Positions 1 to 4,965 of a DNA stretch of 5,457 nucleotides are shown here, in pieces; position 1 is the first letter of the stretch, and every line of letters starts with the position of its first letter. The notes beneath the pieces were generated by a model. That model was not told the origin of the DNA and searched no databases. It was given only the letters and a program-made list of their open reading frames with translations. Origin of the DNA: Oceanospirillales bacterium (GTDB lineage: Bacteria; Pseudomonadota; Gammaproteobacteria; Xanthomonadales; SZUA-36). The DNA lies in assembly GCA_003232965.1 (NCBI GenBank), contig QIKG01000114.1, positions 1 to 5,457 of the forward strand. Direction: 5' to 3'. The position numbers were made by a program, and so were the translations under genes.

Positions 1-1760
1 TTTGGAATTTCATTGATATCATTGTCAAGTGCGTTCAGCACCTCTATGGGTGGAAAATCCAACTGCTGACCGACTCTGATGCTGTTGGCATTGCTCAGAC
101 CATTAAACTCCGCCACCTTCCTGATCATATCCGGGTTGTAACCGCCGGGGTAGGCCTCAATAGTGAGTTGACTTAGGGTATCACCACTTTCAACGGTTAC
201 AATTGTACCCATAGTGGATTCCGCCAACAAAATAGCCATATCGCTGTCACTCGGCGGTTCCAGAGTTAAGTCTGGAGGTGTGACAATGTTATCCGTTGCA
301 ACATCAGGAGGAGCCGACGCATTTGGAAGCGCTATTTCACTGGCATTGTTATCTGGGGCACTAAAAACAACGCCGTCCTCAGTCCGGCTCAAAAATAAAT
401 TAGCGATACCGTAATTAATTTCATTGCTTAGTTCATCAACGGTATCGATGACGACTTCAGAACCATCCAGCAGCGTTTGAACTGCCTTTTCCAGTTGGGG
501 AGCCAGACTGTCGAGCCAGTCATTGATATTACTATCAGCATCGAAGTTATTCTTATAATATTCCACAGCAAAAACACCGGCAACTGCGCCGGCAAAAATA
601 CCGCCAGGTCCTGTTACCGACGACGGCGCCCCGACAGCTAGGCCAACGAGGATAGCAATACCCGTTTCATCAAGCGCTTTCAGTCCACCAATAATACTCG
701 CTGTAATAATCTGAGCCGGGGTTGAGTTCTCGCCCAGCTTGCCGATTTCCACTCCACTGCTCATAAAAGGAGCCGCCGCCCAGCCTGCGTATTTCACTTT
801 CTCACTGAGTTGATTAAACCCCTCTTGTTTTAACGCCGCCTCAGTGGCTGAAAATGCTCCGTTTACAGCCGCTCCGGTAATGCTACCGTAAAGTTCGATT
901 TGTTGATTCTTAATAAGTTGTTCTTCTTCTGGGGTAATTATAATGGCAGGAAGGATAGTGACGGGAGTCGTACCCTGAGGCGCCTGCTCTGTTACGGGGC
1001 TGGTCGCAGGTGCAGAAGTTGGCACCGTAGAACCTGAGCCAAAATTACCAGAACCCTGAACTGGATAATAGTTAGTGCCTTGCCCCGGCACAAAACTAAA
1101 GGAGTTATTGTTGGCGTTGTTATTGCGGTTATTGTTGGCATTATTATTGTTATTATTCATATAAAATTCAACTTCAACGTCACGCCCATCAATCTTGATC
1201 ACGCCGGAATCGTTTTCACTGCGAATTTGACTGCGCTCTCCAGTGCTGATCTTCTCGCCACTGAGCATTCGACTGAACAACGCGCCCTCATCACCTCTTG
1301 CATCGGCGGTGTTAAGTATCGTGTCCAGCGCATGGCCGACTTCTTCATTAAAAACTTTTTGCGCCAATTCAGGGGTCGCCAGGATTTTTTCATTGAGGTA
1401 GATGACATTATTTTTTGCAGAATACGCGCCCAACCCTTGCAGCTCGCCTTGTTGCAGCGTTTGGCTGTTTACTACTTTAACTTCAGGCATCCAGCTCAAA
1501 TCACCGCGTAATGCCTGAGTTCTTAATGTGACGGCCATATCACGATCTATGTTTGATCCGTAAACAGTTTTGAGTAAATCATAGAATTTATCAGGATCTG
1601 AAGCCAGATCGCGAAACTGTCGGGTAAACTGGTCTTTAAGTGCTTCCGTCGCTTTGCTCTGGAAATCAGAGTCGTTCGAGAGGCGATTAGTATTAGCAAT
1701 CGTATTACTCTGGCTCAGGTTTCTCGATCGAATATCAATATTTGCAGCAGGTATGATCAT
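1..1760 (-). CDS. Large multidomain protein, N-terminal part: EExGH putative zincin-like domain, Asn-rich linker, glycine-rich hydrophobic segment, LysM (runs off left edge)
   Basis: The reading frame is open from ATG at 1760 to the window edge: 586 codons, no stop, C-terminus missing. The start is supported by AGAGGA about 10 bases upstream. Residues about 110-200 resemble a domain seen near the N-terminus of large exoproteins with calcium-binding repeats: E139-E140-V-G-H143-A-L-D146, then G156-D-E-G-A-L-F162, then a DSGVIKIDG strand. This looks like an HExxH zincin with the first His replaced by Glu, so catalysis is uncertain. Residues 202-219 hold 15 Asn in 18 positions, followed by a Gly/Ser/Pro/Thr linker to about 270. 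Residues 366-401 are glycine-rich and hydrophobic, possibly membrane-inserting. Residues 519-570 form a LysM domain (VESGDTLSQL at the start, IRVGQQLDFP at the end), which binds peptidoglycan or chitin-like glycans. There is no Sec signal peptide; the polar N-terminus would fit type III or type I export. Role inferred: secreted effector, toxin or cell-wall-associated exoprotein. The promoter shares an operator-like palindrome with the gene at 4150. Confidence 0.9.
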   Translation of the reverse strand, partial: MIIPAANIDIRSRNLSQSNTIANTNRLSNDSDFQSKATEALKDQFTRQFRDLASDPDKFYDLLKTVYGSNIDRDMAVTLRTQALRGDLSWMPEVKVVNSQTLQQGELQGLGAYSAKNNVIYLNEKILATPELAQKVFNEEVGHALDTILNTADARGDEGALFSRMLSGEKISTGERSQIRSENDSGVIKIDGRDVEVEFYMNNNNNNANNNRNNNANNNSFSFVPGQGTNYYPVQGSGNFGSGSTVPTSAPATSPVTEQAPQGTTPVTILPAIIITPEEEQLIKNQQIELYGSITGAAVNGAFSATEAALKQEGFNQLSEKVKYAGWAAAPFMSSGVEIGKLGENSTPAQIITASIIGGLKALDETGIAILVGLAVGAPSSVTGPGGIFAGAVAGVFAVEYYKNNFDADSNINDWLDSLAPQLEKAVQTLLDGSEVVIDTVDELSNEINYGIANLFLSRTEDGVVFSAPDNNASEIALPNASAPPDVATDNIVTPPDLTLEPPSDSDMAILLAESTMGTIVTVESGDTLSQLTIEAYPGGYNPDMIRKVAEFNGLSNANSIRVGQQLDFPPIEVLNALDNDINEIP

Positions 1761-1815
1761 AGTCCGTTATTCCTCTGTCCCGTTGTGATGGTAAGTAGGT
1801 TTGTTTTTTTCCAGC

Positions 1816-1830
1816 CTAAACCAAGTTTAG
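1816..1830 (-). promoter_or_regulatory. Inverted repeat, second dyad of the 1760 gene promoter
   Basis: On the minus strand this reads CTAAAC-TTG-GTTTAG, a perfect 6-bp dyad with a 3-base spacer. It starts 16 bases downstream of the last base of the shared 17-bp motif (1846). The inverted repeat before the gene at 4150 is placed identically. The sequence differs between the two loci, so a common protein is not proven. A role as an accessory operator half or activator site is inference. Confidence 0.35.
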
Positions 1831-1834
1831 ATGA

Positions 1835-1866
1835 AAAACTAGCTAGGGTTAACCCTAACTAGTTTT
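1835..1866. promoter_or_regulatory. 32-bp palindrome containing the shared GGGTTAACCC operator-like motif
   Basis: The sequence is a 16+16 dyad centred between 1850 and 1851, with a single mismatch (1843/1858) and a perfect 14-bp core TAGGGTTAACCCTA at 1844-1857. On the minus strand CTAGTTAGGGTTAACCC (1862-1846) is identical, over 17 bases, to 4262-4246 upstream of another minus-strand gene. It lies 85 bases before the ATG at 1760. A dyad of this size suits a dimeric or tetrameric DNA-binding regulator. The flanking AAAA and TTTT also give it the look of a bidirectional terminator. The second copy lacks those arms, which favours the operator reading. Confidence 0.6.
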
Positions 1867-1924
1867 CTAAATATAATTATTTTAATATCAATGATGCAAT
1901 TAAAATAACATTTAAGTAATTTAT

Positions 1925-2163
1925 CCGGACACCCAAGATAAGTAATTGTGTTCTTTGATTATTATTGTGGGTGTCCTCGTAATTTTTTTCCTCGTAATTT
2001 CCCTTTTTCTATTTATTTTGGGTGTCCCCGAATTTACGATTTGGTTTGAATTCAGGATTAAAAGCGTAAAAAATGCAATTTAATAACAATCATTCCTTGC
2101 AATCACGGGAGCGTCCATATATGTCCCCGAATTTGTTCCCCAGTTTGTCTCTTTCCCGAATTT
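1925..2163. repeat. Cluster of short GGGTGTCC / TGTCCCCGAATTT repeats, possible REP/RAYT-type remnant
   Basis: GGGTGTCC occurs at 1969-1976 and 2020-2027 and inverted (GGACACCC) at 1927-1934. TGTCCCCGAATTT occurs at 2023-2035 and again at 2122-2134, with a truncated CCCGAATTT at 2155-2163. TCCTCGTAATTT is directly repeated at 1974-1985 and 1989-2000 (period 15). From general knowledge, motifs of the TGTCCCCGAATTT kind are common near REP-associated tyrosine transposases in proteobacteria. No transposase gene is present in the window. Decayed or non-autonomous repeats are therefore the most likely reading. The family assignment is from memory and not tested. Confidence 0.5.
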
Positions 2164-2171
2164 TCAGCACA

Positions 2172-3371
2172 TTACGGCATAACCCAAGTCACTCGTCCTC
2201 TTGGAAAGCTATCTCGCAGTTTATCTGCGTCGTTAACAAACCTGTCACCTCCGCTCTTGTAATAACTGGAAATACGAACAATATCATCAGGCGAATTCGC
2301 TACACCATCGTAATCAATAGGCTCCTTGAGTCCATCAGAAGATATAACCAGAAGACCCGATGGCACACCAGGGACATAAGTCCCATTATCACCATTCACA
2401 CCAGAACTCACACCACCAAATTGAAATACTATCCACTTGCCATCCTGAGACCAAGCCGGATTATTCATCTCTGGCTGAGTGTTGCCCAAAGCCTCCACCA
2501 ACTGGTAGGCATTACTACCATCGACATCCATAACCCAGAGTGTTGATTCCAATGACACAAGAGTTGTACCGGTCTTCAAAGCATAAGCTATTTTTGTCCC
2601 ATCCGGACTGACCCGAAGATGTACCGGCTCCCCCTGGTTCTCGGAAAAAATCTTGAGCGGCTTAGCTGAGGTGGAAAAAGGCTCAGTGGTGCGCATGATT
2701 CCAGAACCATAAGAGAATACCAAGCGACCATCTGGCAACCATTCCAGAGCATCAACTTGAACAAATTCACCAACAAGTCTATCGCTGTAGAAACTCTCTC
2801 CAATTTTATTACCACCAAGATCAAAAATTACCAACCGGTACTGATCATAAGTATTATCATCAAGTATCGCGATGTATTGACCATCGTCAGAAAGCGCAAT
2901 CTCATAAAGAAATGACCCTGTAATCGGACTTACTTTAAAATCACTGATAACAGATTGACTTGTCAGATCAAACACAACAATGCATTGCGCTATAATGTTG
3001 TCTAAAACGCCTCCCACATCCCGGTCGCAGTCTTGAACCACTTTCAACGAAAATTGACCATTATTTGAAAAACGTGTAAGGCTATCATTTCGACCATCAA
3101 TGTTACGCATATCCTTGTTTTGCTCCATCCAGCTCTCTATCACTGGAATTTTTTGCCAACGGCGTGTTGAAATATCCAACTTTGCAGTCTCGCCACCGTA
3201 GTTCCCCCACAACAAGTTTCCCTCCAGCGTGGCACCCAATGTGTCCAAAGGCGGTGGATTGCTCACTCCTGGTTCATCGTTATCAGACTTACTGCCGCCG
3301 CCACAGGATGATTGAAGTACGACCAGTAAGATGGCGAGAGGTATGGTCAAAATAAGGTTATGATGGTTCAT
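2172..3371 (-). CDS. Putative outer-membrane lipoprotein with PD40/TolB-like beta-propeller
   Basis: The 399-residue product begins with a signal peptide: hydrophobic residues 6-19 and then LQSSC with the lipidated Cys at 23. Gln at -3 is a little unusual for a lipobox. Gly at +2 rather than Asp favours the outer membrane. A Gly/Ser/Pro-rich tether runs to about residue 45. Five PD40-like strands follow: FSNNGQFSLK (101), LSDDGQYIAI (160), WLPDGRLVFS (211), VSPDGTKIAY (254) and WSQDGKWIVF (307). LWVMDVDGSNAYQL (278) is typical of TolB-type propellers. Cys115 and Cys130 could form a disulfide in the periplasm. Such propellers usually serve protein-protein contacts; no catalytic residues are evident. 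Start ATG 3371 has AGGAG eight bases upstream. The gene is separated from the upstream unit by a terminator hairpin and lacks the GGGTTAACCC motif, so it is probably transcribed alone. The exact function is unknown, and its link to the T3SS is only proximity. Confidence 0.88.
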   Translation of the reverse strand: MNHHNLILTIPLAILLVVLQSSCGGGSKSDNDEPGVSNPPPLDTLGATLEGNLLWGNYGGETAKLDISTRRWQKIPVIESWMEQNKDMRNIDGRNDSLTRFSNNGQFSLKVVQDCDRDVGGVLDNIIAQCIVVFDLTSQSVISDFKVSPITGSFLYEIALSDDGQYIAILDDNTYDQYRLVIFDLGGNKIGESFYSDRLVGEFVQVDALEWLPDGRLVFSYGSGIMRTTEPFSTSAKPLKIFSENQGEPVHLRVSPDGTKIAYALKTGTTLVSLESTLWVMDVDGSNAYQLVEALGNTQPEMNNPAWSQDGKWIVFQFGGVSSGVNGDNGTYVPGVPSGLLVISSDGLKEPIDYDGVANSPDDIVRISSYYKSGGDRFVNDADKLRDSFPRGRVTWVMP

Positions 3372-3464
3372 TGATGTCTCTCCTGTTGCTCACGTTTCCC
3401 ACTAAGTTTTAGCTAAGCTTTCATTCTATAAAACAAATAGTCAGATGTTGGCCACACAGACATG

Positions 3465-3498
3465 ACAAAAGCCGGATGCTTTTGCAAGCATCCGGCTT
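3465..3498 (-). terminator. Rho-independent terminator of the 4150-3530 gene
   Basis: AAGCCGGATGCTT (3469-3481) and AAGCATCCGGCTT (3486-3498) form a perfect 13-bp stem with a 4-base loop. On the minus strand the stem is followed by TTTTG. It lies about 30 bases after the stop codon of the 206-residue gene. The plus-strand side has no T run, so it is directional. It insulates the lipoprotein gene from read-through. Confidence 0.85.
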
Positions 3499-3529
3499 GC
3501 GGACAATATCACGTCCAACAATATTGAAT

Positions 3530-4150
3530 TTACTGCTTTCTAGAAAGTGAACTTAATGCTTCGCCTATAGTTTTTAACGTAGTTGATGATGCTTCTGCCA
3601 TCATACCAAACATTTTCATATTTGCCTGGTATTCGCCTTGTTGCGTCATAAATTCTGAACCATTCTCCTTTGCGTCTAAGCCTTCCATTTGTTCTAAATT
3701 ATCCATGGCTTTATCAAGAAAATCACCCTGTATTTTAGCCAAAGAATTGGACAGGGCAACAAGCCAGTTTGCTGCTCCACCACCTTCTCCTTCCGCTTTT
3801 TCATTTGCTTCTTTCCCTGCTTCATCTACCATTTCCTGAGCCATTTCTCTCAGCATCTCACCAAACTTATCATTCACCGCATCCTGCGCCTCAGGCGTGG
3901 TTGGCTGCTGATTGCTGCCAATAACGTCATCAATAGCATCTTTCGCCATATCCTTTAAAAACTCCGGTAGCGGGGCATTGTCGATAACACCTTTAAGGGC
4001 ATTACCTATTGCTCCCGTGAATGCATTCGAAAGTGCACCCGCTATATTACCCATCCCCATATTGGATATCATTGAACTCAAGTTACTTACAACCGAACTC
4101 ACCACACTGCTTACAAGGCTACCTACCAAACCACTAACTGCTCCAGCCAT
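3530..4150 (-). CDS. Small acidic, cysteine-free Gly/Ser/Ala-rich protein; candidate T3SS-secreted harpin- or translocator-like protein
   Basis: I do not recognise a named family for this 206-residue product. Residues 3-57 are hydrophobic and rich in Gly, Ser, Val and Ala, with a repeating Leu-Val-Ser-Ser pattern and GxxxG spacings (amphipathic or membrane-active helix). Residues 60-125 are strongly acidic and helical. A Gly-rich break at 121-125 precedes the only Trp (129). Two long C-terminal helices follow (about 128-156 and 167-206), ending SLSRKQ. There is no Cys, about 11% Gly, and roughly twice as many acidic as basic residues. There is no Sec signal. These are general traits of harpins and small T3SS translocator or filament proteins. 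Start ATG 4150 has a strong AAAGGAGAG Shine-Dalgarno seven bases upstream, suggesting high expression. The gene lies just downstream of the sctT-GNAT unit, has its own operator-like promoter region and ends in a strong terminator. Secretion is inferred from context and composition, not from homology. Confidence 0.85.
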   Translation of the reverse strand: MAGAVSGLVGSLVSSVVSSVVSNLSSMISNMGMGNIAGALSNAFTGAIGNALKGVIDNAPLPEFLKDMAKDAIDDVIGSNQQPTTPEAQDAVNDKFGEMLREMAQEMVDEAGKEANEKAEGEGGGAANWLVALSNSLAKIQGDFLDKAMDNLEQMEGLDAKENGSEFMTQQGEYQANMKMFGMMAEASSTTLKTIGEALSSLSRKQ

Positions 4151-4188
4151 TTTAACTCTCCTTTAATCATAAAATTTTACCAAGCCAG

Positions 4189-4218
4189 ATTATTCTGCCC
4201 TTGGACAACTCACATTAA
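4189..4218 (-). promoter_or_regulatory. Possible sigma-70-type promoter for the 4150 gene
   Basis: On the minus strand AATAAT (4194-4189) matches five of six bases of the -10 consensus. TTAATG (4218-4213), 18 bases upstream, matches the -35 consensus poorly (TT and A). The -35 region lies inside the inverted repeat at 4212-4230, so a bound regulator would touch the promoter. A weak -35 fits activator dependence. This is assigned by eye. Confidence 0.25.
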
Positions 4219-4230
4219 AACCCTTAATGT
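4212..4230 (-). promoter_or_regulatory. Inverted repeat, second dyad of the 4150 gene promoter
   Basis: ACATTAA-N5-TTAATGT is a perfect 7-bp dyad. Its upstream edge (4230) is 16 bases from the end of the GGGTTAACCC motif (4246), the same offset as at 1830 versus 1846. It may be a second binding site for the same regulator or a weak RNA hairpin. The sequence differs from the dyad at 1816-1830. Confidence 0.35.
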
Positions 4231-4245
4231 AATTTTTGTATATTG

Positions 4246-4262
4246 GGGTTAACCCTAACTAG
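4246..4262 (-). promoter_or_regulatory. Second copy of the 17-bp CTAGTTAGGGTTAACCC operator-like motif
   Basis: The site is identical over 17 bases to 1846-1862 and carries a perfect 10-bp palindrome GGGTTAACCC (4246-4255). It lies 95 bases upstream of the ATG at 4150. Its upstream half includes the TAG stop codon of the GNAT gene (4257-4255), so it straddles a gene boundary. Position and identity suggest a shared transcription-factor site controlling the 4150 and 1760 genes. I do not recognise the motif as a described T3SS box (hrp box, PIP box or ExsA site). Confidence 0.6.
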
Positions 4263-4965
4263 GCTCGACTTTACACACAGCAACCGCATGACGTTGCCTG
4301 TCTCTGCGCGGTATTTTCTGCCACGCCCGCCATTCCTCCTGATCCACTCGGTAATATTGTGCGGTTGTTCCTTCATATTCCCTCACACTACGGCTTTTAA
4401 AGCCCAATGCCGTAACGCAATAACGCACCGAGCGGTGCTCAATATGACCCACGGCCCAGACACGATCACGACCCAGGGTATTGAACGCATGTTTCAATAA
4501 TAACTCGCCTCCTTCCAGCGCCAAGCCGATGCCCCACACTTCGGGCAGCAGGCGACTGCCCAGCTCTACCTCCTCCGGCTGCTCGGTCATGGGCATTAAA
4601 TTGAACCAACCGGCAAACCGAGGTTTTGGCTGGATTTGTTTTTCCAGGCTAGACAGGGACAGTGCGTCATCTGTCCTGTGTTGATCTGCTACGGTCGTAT
4701 TGAGGGTAGTGACCACTCTATGGGGTCTATTATATTCCGCGCACCAAATGCCCAGCCCTTCGTGCTCTCTATAAAATTTCTGTAACTTTGTGATCAATTC
4801 ATGAGTAACGACATGGCGATCCAGTGGGTAGTCATCCACCAGTAAGGCTCGTACACGCGGATCTTTATGCATATTCACCAGTGCATATTGATCTGCTGTC
4901 GAGAATTCTCGCAGGCGCAGGCGTTTCGTCTGTAACCAGGGATCAGGAGGCCGGGCCGCGTTCAA
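4255..4965 (-). CDS. GNAT-family N-acetyltransferase (RimJ/RimL-like, Acetyltransf_3 type), translationally coupled to sctT
   Basis: This 236-residue protein should transfer acetyl from acetyl-CoA to an amine; the substrate is unknown. Beta-1 is LQTKRLRLREF (11-21), the usual opening of RimJ/RimL-type enzymes. The acetyl-CoA loop region is LLPEVWGIGLALEGG (139-153), retaining G-x-G before the helix. Then come HAFNTLGRDRVWAVG (159-173) and the C-terminal S-V-R-Y-C-V-T-A-L-G-F-K motif (179-190), ending in a YYRVDQEEW strand. Residues about 80-116 form an extra polar segment between the early strands, making the protein longer than the usual 170-190. The tail (218-228) is basic. The start is TTG at 4965: its bases overlap the sctT stop as TTGA, the beta-1 motif requires a start before residue 11, and no ATG or GTG lies in frame before the upstream stop. 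AAGG nine bases upstream is a weak Shine-Dalgarno, fitting coupled translation. Being in the sctT operon suggests that it modifies a T3SS component or secreted protein, but this is inference. Confidence 0.9.
   Translation of the reverse strand: MNAARPPDPWLQTKRLRLREFSTADQYALVNMHKDPRVRALLVDDYPLDRHVVTHELITKLQKFYREHEGLGIWCAEYNRPHRVVTTLNTTVADQHRTDDALSLSSLEKQIQPKPRFAGWFNLMPMTEQPEEVELGSRLLPEVWGIGLALEGGELLLKHAFNTLGRDRVWAVGHIEHRSVRYCVTALGFKSRSVREYEGTTAQYYRVDQEEWRAWQKIPRRDRQRHAVAVCKVEPS

Larger units (their letters stand above)
1761..2171. other. Gene-free stretch between the large minus-strand gene and the lipoprotein gene
   Basis: I see no convincing coding region here on either strand. The right two thirds (about 1925-2163) are filled by short direct and inverted repeats. 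The left third is the upstream region of the gene starting at 1760, with two inverted repeats and a Shine-Dalgarno site. The stretch is clearly AT-rich with several T runs. No convincing terminator for the lipoprotein gene (stop at 2172) was found. A plus-strand reading frame starting at 2073 continues deep into the lipoprotein gene in antisense and is judged a shadow. Confidence 0.7.

Noticed and set aside
1080..1511. Plus-strand 143-codon frame with a hydrophobic Ile/Val-rich start
   Set aside because: It is antisense to the well-supported large minus-strand gene; the Ile/Val run is the reverse of the Asn-coding triplets. It has no ribosome site or recognisable domain.
1844..1857. TTAGGG/CCCTAA resemblance to telomere repeats
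   Set aside because: A single palindromic unit in a bacterial promoter with no tandem array; a coincidence of sequence.
1835..1866. Palindrome as a bidirectional intrinsic terminator
   Set aside because: It has A and T runs on its flanks, but almost no loop and an AT-rich stem, and it stands upstream rather than downstream of a gene. The second copy of the core lacks the arms and T run. Not excluded, but less likely than an operator.
1927..1989. GGACACCC...GGGTGTCC followed by a T run as a plus-strand terminator
   Set aside because: The loop is about 34 bases, there is no plus-strand gene to terminate, and the arms are better explained as copies of the dispersed repeat.
2060..2105. TGCAA/TTGCA pairing with a T run as the lipoprotein gene terminator (minus strand)
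   Set aside because: The stem is only about five base pairs with a loop over 20 bases; too weak to call.
2073..2546. Plus-strand 157-codon frame
   Set aside because: It starts in the repeat cluster and runs antisense into the lipoprotein gene. Its composition is unlike a real protein.
2588..2824. Minus-strand 78-codon frame
   Set aside because: Out-of-frame shadow inside the lipoprotein gene, which has clear propeller motifs in its own frame.
3530..4150. Direct assignment to the EspA family
   Set aside because: Length and helical C-terminus are compatible, but recalled EspA sequences show no convincing residue-level match, so only a general candidate-substrate label was given.
3912..4166. 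Plus-strand 84-codon frame, Leu/Ile/Pro-rich
   Set aside because: Antisense shadow of the hydrophobic N-terminus of the 206-residue gene.
4243..4500. Plus-strand 85-codon frame
   Set aside because: Antisense to the GNAT gene, whose C-terminal GNAT motifs are unmistakable.
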